Shown piece by piece: positions 1-5,076 of a stretch of DNA of 5,076 bases. The notes beneath the pieces are model-generated. The model was not told the DNA's origin. It saw only the letters and a list, made by a program, of their open reading frames with translations, and did no database searches. The stretch lies in NCBI GenBank assembly GCA_937925565.1, contig CALALM010000145.1, positions 1 to 5,076 on the forward strand, in the 5' to 3' direction. Source of the stretch: an uncultured Centipeda sp. (GTDB lineage: Bacteria > Bacillota > Negativicutes > Selenomonadales > Selenomonadaceae). Each line of letters opens with the position of its first letter. Within the stretch, counting starts at the first letter, position 1. The position numbers and the translations under genes are program-made.

Positions 1-796
1 CGCAGACGGCGAGCACGAGTGCTACCCTGTCCTCAGCGGTATATGCGGCGAGGAAGCGGTCGATCATGCGCGGCCAGACGGCATAGGCGGGCTCCACACC
101 GAAATCCGGGATGCAGTAGAAAACGGTATAGCCGTCCGCACGCAGGTCGCGCACTGCTGCATATGCCTCGTCCTCCTCCCACACCGGTTCGCCCGGGTCG
201 AACCGATCCAGAAATCCCGCCATGTCGTTGTTGAACGCGGGGATGTACTGCTCGATTTGTTCTTTTTCCCAGTGCCACCACTTGATGCGCTGCAGACGGC
301 GGATGGTCTCCGCGTCGAAACGGTACTTGACGATGCGCATGGGATTGCCGATGGCGATGGCATAGGGCGGCACGTCCTTTGCCACGACCGTACCCGCGCC
401 GATCACGGCGCCGTTGCCGATGTGCACGCCGCCGAAGAGGAAGGAATCGGAGCCGATCCACACGTCGCTGCCGATGACGATCTGATGGCGGTTGATCGGA
501 TCGGCAAAGGGGTTCTTTGGTTCGGGCATGGATGAATCCCATGTATAGGGCGCGATCTTGTGCTGCGGAAATGTTGTGACACAGTGGTAATTGTGATTGG
601 TGGCGATGCTGAACGTCACGCGATGTGCGATGGAGCAGTAATTGCCGATCAGCACATGGCAGTCGATGGTGTTGGTTTCCGGTATAATATCCACCATATA
701 GGACATCGGTCCAAAGGTCAGGATGGGAGCCGGTATATCGGCATCGTACATCACCTTATGCGGGGTCGGAGAAAAATCCAGAAACGACATTCCCAT
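1..796 (-). CDS. CatB-like hexapeptide-repeat acyltransferase with extra C-terminal domain (partial, 3' end off window)
   Basis: The first 265 residues are visible and the frame is open to the window edge, so the C-terminus is missing (about 80 residues by comparison with the paralogue at 2402-3445). Residues about 47-66 and 105-137 are left-handed beta-helix hexapeptide repeats (LIGNYCSIA, then IVIGSDVWIG through GAVIGAGTVV). They are followed by the family-typical [14 protein letters not shown] and VKYRFD (139-161). Asn67-His68 in the segment ATNHNYH corresponds to the catalytic His loop of the xenobiotic/chloramphenicol acyltransferase (CatB/XAT) family, so the protein is probably an active acetyl-CoA-dependent O-acetyltransferase. 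No signal peptide or membrane segment is seen, which suggests a cytoplasmic enzyme. Residues from about 178 on form a second domain carrying YAVWPR and AAYTAED, shared with the paralogue. ATG at 796 is preferred because GAAAGGA lies 9 nt upstream; ATG at 790 is possible. Acceptor unknown; it need not act on any drug. Confidence 0.9.
   Translation of the reverse strand, partial: MGMSFLDFSPTPHKVMYDADIPAPILTFGPMSYMVDIIPETNTIDCHVLIGNYCSIAHRVTFSIATNHNYHCVTTFPQHKIAPYTWDSSMPEPKNPFADPINRHQIVIGSDVWIGSDSFLFGGVHIGNGAVIGAGTVVAKDVPPYAIAIGNPMRIVKYRFDAETIRRLQRIKWWHWEKEQIEQYIPAFNNDMAGFLDRFDPGEPVWEEDEAYAAVRDLRADGYTVFYCIPDFGVEPAYAVWPRMIDRFLAAYTAEDRVALVLAVC
446..467. repeat. Direct repeat shared by the two acyltransferase genes (second copy 3104-3125)
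   Basis: The same 22 bases occur at 446-467 and 3104-3125 in the same orientation, both coding (minus strand) for the DVWIGSD segment. After one mismatch the identity largely continues to about 493 and 3151. This is the best-conserved DNA core of a longer paralogous repeat formed by the two genes. It reflects gene homology, not a mobile element, but it is a possible substrate for recombination across dsdA. Confidence 0.7.
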
Positions 797-805
797 GCGG
801 CATAA

Positions 806-813
806 TCCTTTCT
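806..813 (-). promoter_or_regulatory. Ribosome binding site of the left acyltransferase gene
   Basis: On the minus strand AGAAAGGA lies 9 nt before ATG at 796 and 15 nt before the next in-frame ATG at 790, so it favours the upstream start. A further ATG at 803 is only 2 nt from this site and out of frame, hitting a stop after 15 codons, so it is not used. Confidence 0.65.
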
Positions 814-844
814 CTGTGCAGAATACATTATCTTTCCACGGTAG

Positions 845-873
845 ATTATAGCACGAATTTTGCTCCTTAGCGA
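845..873 (-). promoter_or_regulatory. Extended -10 promoter driving the left acyltransferase gene
   Basis: On the minus strand a perfect TATAAT (850-845) is preceded by TGC (853-851), giving an extended -10 of TGnTATAAT form. The -35 at a 17-nt spacing (873-868, TCGCTA) matches TTGACA at only 3 of 6 positions, which an extended -10 can tolerate. Transcription would start near 838, leaving a leader of about 40 nt to ATG 796. It lies back to back with the dsdA promoter. Confidence 0.6.
851..857 (-). promoter_or_regulatory. Candidate operator half-site upstream of the minus-strand -10
   Basis: Read on the minus strand this is TTCGTGC, directly abutting TATAAT. The core TCGTGC occurs again at 923-928, in the imperfect palindrome just downstream of the dsdA -10. 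A shared element in two back-to-back promoters could bind one regulator, but the match is only six bases and may be chance. Confidence 0.25.
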
Positions 874-881
874 GAGTTCTG

Positions 882-911
882 TGGGCATCGTCTGGGGAAA
901 TATGTTATAAT
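882..911 (+). promoter_or_regulatory. Sigma-A type extended -10 promoter of dsdA
   Basis: TATAAT at 906-911 is a perfect -10 and is preceded by TGT (903-905), making it an extended -10. TGGGCA at 882-887 matches TTGACA at 4 of 6 positions with an 18-nt spacer. Transcription would start near 918, giving a leader of about 38 nt. The strong -10 suggests substantial basal expression unless a repressor acts. Confidence 0.7.
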
Positions 912-913
912 GA

Positions 914-928
914 GCGCGAATATCGTGC
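914..928 (+). promoter_or_regulatory. Imperfect palindrome at the predicted dsdA transcription start (candidate operator)
   Basis: GCGCGA-ATA-TCGTGC has 5 of 6 complementary pairs plus one G-T around a 3-nt centre, placed 2 nt after the -10 and covering the predicted start. That is a common repressor position. No regulator gene is in the window (E. coli dsdA uses the LysR activator DsdC), so the binding protein is unknown. As RNA the stem would be only partly transcribed, which makes a DNA-level role more likely than a leader hairpin. Confidence 0.3.
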
Positions 929-942
929 AGCAGATTTTATGT

Positions 943-948
943 AGGAGG
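943..948 (+). promoter_or_regulatory. Ribosome binding site of dsdA
   Basis: A perfect AGGAGG lies 7 nt before ATG 956, which fixes the start and predicts efficient translation. Confidence 0.9.
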
Positions 949-955
949 AGATTTT

Positions 956-2284
956 ATGAAAGCAGCTGATTACATCGCCGCAGATCCTTCCCTGCGTGCC
1001 GTTGCGGATGCGCAGGAAACGGTGTGGATCAATCCGCGCCTCCTGCCGTTTGACACGGTGGACGGACTCTCACAGCTCGCCGTCTCGGATGCGGATATTG
1101 CCGATGCGGCAGAGCGTCTTCGGCGCTTTGCCCCCTTTCTCCGCCGTGCGTTCCCTGAGACGGAGGAGACCGACGGACTCATCGAGTCGCCGCTGCGCAC
1201 GATCCCGAGGATGCAGGAGCGCCTCGCGGCAGAGTACCATGCGCAGATTCCGGGACGCCTCCTTCTCAAGATGGACAGTCACCTCGCGATTGCGGGCTCG
1301 GTGAAGGCGCGCGGCGGCATCTACGAGGTCCTGAAGCACGCCGAGGATCTGGCGGTTGCGGCGGGGCGTCTGCGCATTACGGACGACTATGCGAAGATTG
1401 CCGACCTGCGCGACTTTTTTGCGCAGTATACCATACAGGTCGGGTCAACGGGCAATCTCGGCATGTCGATCGGCATCATGAGCGCCGCCATCGGTTTCCG
1501 CGTGCGCGTGCATATGTCGGCGGATGCGAAGCAGTGGAAGAAGAACCTGCTGCGCAGTCACGGCGTGGAGGTCATCGAGTACGCGGACGACTATTCGCGT
1601 GCGGTCGCGGAGGGGCGGCGCGCCTCGGACACGGATCCGATGAGCCACTTTGTCGATGATGAGAAATCGGTTGATCTCTTCCTCGGCTACGCTGTCGCCG
1701 CCAAACGGTTGGACGAGCAGCTTGCGGCGCAGAACATTATCGTGGACAGCGAACATCCGCTCATCGTCTATATCCCCGCAGGGGTCGGCGGGGCGCCGGG
1801 CGGTGTCTCCTACGGGTTGCGGCGGCTCTATCACGACAACGTGCACTGTTTCTTCGTCGAGCCGGCACAGTGCCCCTCCGTCCTCCTCGGTGTTGCAACG
1901 CAGGAGTTTGAGCGGGCGAACGTGCACGACTTCGGCATCGCAGGCAAAACCGATGCGGACGGGCTCGCCTGCGCCGGTCCCTCGGGTCTTGTCACACGCA
2001 TCATGACGAACCACATGGCGGGCGTCTTCACCGTCTCCGAGGCACATCTTTATGACTATCTGCGCGATCTCGACGGGAGTGAGGGCATCCGCATCGAGCC
2101 GTCAAGCTGCGCCTCGTTCGCGGGACCCGTCGGACTCCTCCGGTTTCCCACCGCGCGTGCCTACTGCGCGCGTCACGGACTCACCCCCGATCGTCTGCAA
2201 CGCGTCACGCAGATCGCATGGGCGACGGGCGGCCGCCTCGTCCCCGAGGGGATCTGGACGGAATACCTCGCGACGCACAGATAA
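956..2284 (+). CDS. dsdA: D-serine ammonia-lyase (D-serine dehydratase), complete
   Basis: A PLP enzyme that deaminates D-serine to pyruvate and ammonia in the cytoplasm, serving both detoxification and catabolism. It is 442 residues, the same length as E. coli DsdA, and collinear with it. Lys117 in GSVKARGG is the Schiff-base lysine; STGNLG (164-169) binds the cofactor phosphate; GVGGAPGG (276-283) is the glycine-rich loop, with Ala280 where E. coli DsdA has Gly; WATGG (422-426) supplies the Thr facing the PLP ring nitrogen. HMSADA (186-191) and SHGVEVIEY (201-209) are also typical. The start is fixed by AGGAGG 7 nt upstream. The gene is monocistronic, divergent from one acyltransferase gene and convergent with its paralogue. 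Neither the DsdC regulator nor the DsdX permease is nearby, so D-serine uptake and control must lie elsewhere. I see no plus-strand terminator after it. Confidence 0.97.
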   Translation: MKAADYIAADPSLRAVADAQETVWINPRLLPFDTVDGLSQLAVSDADIADAAERLRRFAPFLRRAFPETEETDGLIESPLRTIPRMQERLAAEYHAQIPGRLLLKMDSHLAIAGSVKARGGIYEVLKHAEDLAVAAGRLRITDDYAKIADLRDFFAQYTIQVGSTGNLGMSIGIMSAAIGFRVRVHMSADAKQWKKNLLRSHGVEVIEYADDYSRAVAEGRRASDTDPMSHFVDDEKSVDLFLGYAVAAKRLDEQLAAQNIIVDSEHPLIVYIPAGVGGAPGGVSYGLRRLYHDNVHCFFVEPAQCPSVLLGVATQEFERANVHDFGIAGKTDADGLACAGPSGLVTRIMTNHMAGVFTVSEAHLYDYLRDLDGSEGIRIEPSSCASFAGPVGLLRFPTARAYCARHGLTPDRLQRVTQIAWATGGRLVPEGIWTEYLATHR

Positions 2285-2300
2285 AAAAGAAAAACGGCAC

Positions 2301-2337
2301 AAAAAAATGCTCCGTTTCTCCGTCGGGAAGCGGAGCA
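2301..2337 (-). terminator. Intrinsic terminator of the right acyltransferase gene
   Basis: Positions 2308-2320 pair with 2325-2337 as a 13-bp stem (two G-U pairs) around a 4-nt loop; the outer seven pairs (TGCTCCG/CGGAGCA) are perfect. On the minus strand the hairpin is followed at once by seven T (2307-2301), then further T-rich runs down to about 2285. It sits about 64 nt past the acyltransferase stop codon. No T-tract follows the hairpin on the plus strand, so it should not stop dsdA transcripts. Confidence 0.9.
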
Positions 2338-2401
2338 GGTACGCATTACGGACGGATTCGGCTTTCTCCGTTGCCGAACGGCTTGCGGGGTGCATCGATC
2401 C

Positions 2402-3445
2402 TTAGCCCACCGGCGGGAAGAGTAGTGCGCCCTGGTCGAGACCGTAGCGGATGGCGGCGTTTTCATCAGCGGCATAGTCGACGCAGACGGAGGAGATGGC
2501 GGAACGCGTTGTGATGCAGGCATCCGCCGCCCGCAGCGCCGGGATGGAGAAGGGCTGCTGCGGGGTGGATGCGTGGGAGAGTACGAGCGGTGCGTTTGCG
2601 CCCTCGGCGGCAAGGCGGCTCTGAATCGCCTCGCGGTAGGGCTGATATGCCTCCCCCTCGGGGATGGCGAGGATGAGTGCCGCGCTGTCCTCTGCCGTGT
2701 AGGCGGTGAGGTAGCTGTCGAGTGTGCGCGGCCAGACGGCATGGGCGGGATCCGCCTCGAAGTCGGGGACGAAATAGGAGACATGGATCCCCTGTTCCCG
2801 CAGTGCGGCGACGGTCTCCCCGATTTCATCCACAGGCGGCTCCGTATCCTGCGGGTCAAACGCCGCAAGGAATGCGTCCATGTTGTTGCGGAACTGCGGG
2901 ATGTACTTCTCAATCTCCGCGAGCGGCCAGTTCCACCACTTGATGCGCCGGAGGCGTGCGATGGTCGCATCGTCGAAACGGTATTTTACGATCCGCGCGG
3001 GATTGCCGACGACGACAGCGTAGGGCGGTACGTCCTTTGCGACGACGGTGCTGCCGCCGATGACGGCACCGTTGCCGATACGGACGCCGCCCATGATCTT
3101 GACATCGGAGCCGATCCACACGTCGTTGCCGATGATGATCTGATGGCGGTTGTACCTGTCATCCTGACTTTCGGTCGGTTTTTCGTTGCTCGCAAGGATC
3201 GTTTCGAGCGGGTAGGTTGTGAGACTGTGGTAATCGTGATTCAGCCCGACGGAGAAATTCAGATCGCGACCAAGCGAGGAATAGCTGCCGATGAGGATGT
3301 GTACGTCGGTGGAGGCGTAGTCCACATGGGCGCGCATCATGTAGGAGCGTTCCCCGATGGTTATCAATGGAACGTGTGTGCTTAGTTCTCCGTAGATTTT
3401 TCGGATGGTCGGAGAAAATTCCGGAAAAGTGATGCTTTCAACCAA
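2402..3445 (-). CDS. CatB-like hexapeptide-repeat acyltransferase with extra C-terminal domain
   Basis: Complete, 347 residues. Residues about 48-66 and 101-135 are hexapeptide repeats ([21 protein letters not shown] through [10 protein letters not shown]), followed by [22 protein letters not shown] (split 137-157). Asn69-His70 in GLNHDYH matches the catalytic His loop of the CatB/XAT acetyltransferases, so acetyl transfer to a hydroxyl of a sugar-like acceptor is likely. Typical members end near residue 210; here about 135 more follow, including HAVWPR (235-240), TAYTAED (248-253), LILAIP and a closing AADACITT...[10 protein letters not shown]...YGLDQG stretch. That tail weakly resembles the C-terminal half of GT-B glycosyltransferases, but I cannot assign it. 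TTG at 3445 is the only workable start: AGGAG lies 9 nt upstream, an in-frame stop (3463-3461) lies just beyond it, and the next in-frame Met is residue 36. It is a close paralogue of the gene at 1-796. Confidence 0.93.
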   Translation of the reverse strand: MVESITFPEFSPTIRKIYGELSTHVPLITIGERSYMMRAHVDYASTDVHILIGSYSSLGRDLNFSVGLNHDYHSLTTYPLETILASNEKPTESQDDRYNRHQIIIGNDVWIGSDVKIMGGVRIGNGAVIGGSTVVAKDVPPYAVVVGNPARIVKYRFDDATIARLRRIKWWNWPLAEIEKYIPQFRNNMDAFLAAFDPQDTEPPVDEIGETVAALREQGIHVSYFVPDFEADPAHAVWPRTLDSYLTAYTAEDSAALILAIPEGEAYQPYREAIQSRLAAEGANAPLVLSHASTPQQPFSIPALRAADACITTRSAISSVCVDYAADENAAIRYGLDQGALLFPPVG

Positions 3446-3454
3446 TGGGCGGTT

Positions 3455-3460
3455 CTCCTT
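3455..3460 (-). promoter_or_regulatory. Ribosome binding site supporting a TTG start
   Basis: On the minus strand AAGGAG (3460-3455) lies 9 nt before TTG at 3445. No ATG or GTG stands at a usable distance in frame, so this site decides the rare start codon. Confidence 0.8.
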
Positions 3461-3483
3461 TCACTTCATGCCCGGGGATCGCC

Positions 3484-3524
3484 GATCCGGTGACATCCGT
3501 CAGGACGGCGGTGCCGAACGGATC
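3484..3524. other. Weak nested inverted repeats between gyrA and the acyltransferase
   Basis: GATCCG (3484-3489) pairs with CGGATC (3519-3524), enclosing CCGTC (3497-3501) and GACGG (3504-3508). No T-tract follows on the minus strand, so this is not a convincing terminator. No -10-like sequence is visible in the 90-nt gap. Read-through from gyrA into the acyltransferase is therefore plausible. Confidence 0.25.
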
Positions 3525-3535
3525 AGTGTTTCCCT

Positions 3536-5076
3536 TTACTCGCCCGCCGCATCGACGATGCGGTTCATGGTTGCCATCGAGGCGACGCGGTCGGCCTCGC
3601 CGAGGGTCATGAGTTTGACGCCCTGTGTGTTGCGGCTGATGAGGGAGATCTCATCCACAGTCGTGCGGATGACGATGCCGTCGGTGGTGATGAGCATGAG
3701 CTCCTGATCCTCGCGTACGACGCGGATGCCGACGACGGGACCGGTCTTCTCGGTGACCTTCATGTTGATGAGCCCCTTGCCGCCGCGCGTCTGGCTGCGG
3801 TACTCCTCGGCGGTGGTGCGCTTGCCGTAGCCGCCCTCGGTGACGGTGAGGACCTCGGAGCCCTGTTTCAGGATGTCCATTGCGACGACCTCATCTCCGT
3901 CGCTGAGGTTGATGCCGCGCACGCCGCGCGCACCGCGTCCCATCGAGCGCACGTCCTCCTCGGGGAAGGTGATCGCCTTGCCGCCGCGCGTGCCGAGCAT
4001 GATGCGGTTCTCACCGTCGGTGAACTTGACGCCGATGAGCTCGTCGTCCTCATCGAGGTTGACCGCCTTCAGTCCGCTCTTGCGGATGTTTGCAAACTCG
4101 ATGAGCGGCGTCTTTTTCACCACGCCGCGCTTCGTGCCGAGGAAGAGGAAGCGGTCGGGGCGGAACTCCTTGATCTGGATGACGGCGGTGATGCGCTCGT
4201 CGCTCTCAACGGCGAGGAGGTTGACGATCGCCGTGCCCTTCGCCTGCCGTCCGCTCTCGGGGATCTCGTATGCCTTGAGCACAAATGTGCGTCCGCGGTT
4301 GGTAAAGAAGAGGATGTCGTGGTGCGTGGTGGTGATGAGGAGGTCGCTGACGATGTCGGTCTCCTTCGTCCCCATGCCCTTGACCCCGACGCCCCCGCGC
4401 CGCTGGCGGCGATAGGTGTCGAGCGGGATGCGCTTGATGTAGTTGCTCATGGTGAGGGTGACGACGACATCCTCCTCCGCGATCAGATCCTTGATGTCCA
4501 TCTCGCTCGCGTCAAAGGTGATCTCCGTGCGGCGCTCGTCGCCGTACTTGTCACGCACCTCGATGAGCTCGTCTTTGATGATGGCGAGTACCTTCATGCG
4601 GTCGGCGAGGATGCCCTTCAGCTCCTCGATCATCTTGAGGACTTCCTGATACTCCTCCTCGATCTTCTCGCGCTCCAGTCCCGTGAGACGCTGGAGGCGG
4701 AGGTCAAGGATCGCCTGTGCCTGCTTCTCGGTGAGCCGGAACCCGTCCATGAGTGCCGTGCGTGCGATGTCTGCCGTGCGGCTCTCGCGGATGGTTGTAA
4801 TGACGGCGTCCAGATGATCGAGGGCGATCGTGAGTCCTTCGAGGATATGGGCGCGTGCCTCCGCCTTTGCGAGCTCGTACTGCGTGCGCCGCGTGATGAC
4901 GTTCTCCTGATGGCTGATGTAGTGCCCGAGCATCTGCTTGATGTTCATGATGACGGGCTGCCCGTCCACGAGAGCGAGCATGATGACGCCGAAGCTGTCC
5001 TGCAGCTGTGTGTGCCTGTAAAGCTGGTTGAGGATGACGTTCGGCGCGCTGTCGCGGCGCAGCTCGATGACGATGC
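3536..5076 (-). CDS. gyrA: DNA gyrase subunit A, C-terminal part (5' end off window)
   Basis: The last 512 residues of GyrA, the DNA-breaking subunit of the gyrase A2B2 enzyme that introduces negative supercoils using ATP. Visible from the start: LNQLYRHTQLQDSFGVIML and LVDGQP, the end of the breakage-reunion core. The C-gate/coiled-coil region follows (LTEKQAQAILDLRLQRLTGLE, split at visible 114-134) without the insertion found in gammaproteobacteria. From about visible residue 190 the beta-pinwheel DNA-wrapping domain begins, with the GyrA-box QRRGGVG (224-230; bases 4385-4405) and a second box-like QTRGGKG (428-434; bases 3773-3793). The first box carries Val where Lys/Arg is usual. The protein ends 27 residues after NTQGVKLM, without a long acidic tail. 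The catalytic Tyr and the quinolone-resistance region lie outside the window. GyrA rather than ParC is supported by the complete set of pinwheel blades and the boxes. Confidence 0.97.
   Translation of the reverse strand, partial: IVIELRRDSAPNVILNQLYRHTQLQDSFGVIMLALVDGQPVIMNIKQMLGHYISHQENVITRRTQYELAKAEARAHILEGLTIALDHLDAVITTIRESRTADIARTALMDGFRLTEKQAQAILDLRLQRLTGLEREKIEEEYQEVLKMIEELKGILADRMKVLAIIKDELIEVRDKYGDERRTEITFDASEMDIKDLIAEEDVVVTLTMSNYIKRIPLDTYRRQRRGGVGVKGMGTKETDIVSDLLITTTHHDILFFTNRGRTFVLKAYEIPESGRQAKGTAIVNLLAVESDERITAVIQIKEFRPDRFLFLGTKRGVVKKTPLIEFANIRKSGLKAVNLDEDDELIGVKFTDGENRIMLGTRGGKAITFPEEDVRSMGRGARGVRGINLSDGDEVVAMDILKQGSEVLTVTEGGYGKRTTAEEYRSQTRGGKGLINMKVTEKTGPVVGIRVVREDQELMLITTDGIVIRTTVDEISLISRNTQGVKLMTLGEADRVASMATMNRIVDAAGE

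Noticed and set aside
33..542. A 169-codon minus-strand open frame and a second at 64-363, overlapping the left acyltransferase.
   Set aside because: They are Arg- or Ser-rich out-of-frame readings of the same strand. The true frame from 796 to the window edge gives a clear acyltransferase.
1..796. Chloramphenicol resistance (catB) as the function of the acyltransferases.
   Set aside because: The family resemblance is at the fold and catalytic-His level only. The extra C-terminal domain and genomic context point to a housekeeping or glycan role, and nothing shows drug specificity.
1445..2047. A 200-codon open frame antisense to dsdA.
   Set aside because: It lies wholly within dsdA, which matches its family end to end. 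The antisense peptide shows no domain, and no promoter or binding site was seen for it.
2357..2381. Small hairpins (TTCGGC/GCCGAA, CCGTT/AACGG) after dsdA as a possible plus-strand terminator.
   Set aside because: The stems are only 5-6 bp, mutually exclusive, and have no T-tract on either side.
2573..3385. A 270-codon open frame on the plus strand, antisense to the right acyltransferase, with similar open frames at 257-535 and 560-805 antisense to the left one.
   Set aside because: The antisense peptides resemble each other only because the sense genes are homologous and GC-rich with repetitive hexapeptide codons. They are low-complexity (Asp, Ala, Val, Gly), have no recognisable domain, and the sense frames are clear enzymes.
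3840..4415. A 191-codon plus-strand open frame antisense to gyrA.
   Set aside because: It is a Ser/Arg/Pro-rich mirror of the conserved GyrA pinwheel coding sequence, typical of GC-rich shadow frames.

Overview
The window looks like a stretch of chromosome from a GC-rich Firmicute. The GyrA tail is of the Gram-positive type and lacks the gammaproteobacterial insertion. Ribosome binding sites are strong AGGAG/AGGAGG, and there is a classical intrinsic terminator. High GC coding DNA with AT-rich control regions suggests the Negativicutes (Selenomonas-like). That placement is inference; no rRNA or other phylogenetic marker beyond gyrA is present.

Layout, left to right: (1) 1-796, minus strand, a CatB/XAT-type hexapeptide acyltransferase with an extra C-terminal domain, cut off by the window edge. 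(2) 797-955, a divergent control region with a consensus extended -10 box on each strand and a shared TCGTGC element. (3) 956-2284, plus strand, dsdA, D-serine ammonia-lyase, complete at 442 residues. (4) 2285-2401, a convergent gap with one strong intrinsic terminator that serves the minus strand only. (5) 2402-3445, minus strand, a second, full-length (347 aa) acyltransferase, clearly a paralogue of the first and starting with TTG. (6) 3446-3535, a short gap with no convincing terminator or promoter. (7) 3536-5076, minus strand, the C-terminal 512 residues of DNA gyrase subunit A, with its start beyond the right edge.

gyrA is housekeeping and dsdA detoxifies or catabolises D-serine to pyruvate and ammonia. 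The two acyltransferases probably O-acylate a sugar or cell-surface glycan, but their substrate cannot be read from the sequence. The most notable architecture is that dsdA lies, in opposite orientation, between two homologous acyltransferase genes. The most notable protein feature is their shared, unassigned C-terminal domain of about 165 residues. I found no CRISPR, tRNA, rRNA, insertion sequence, phage gene or defence system, and I do not claim a wholly new system here.
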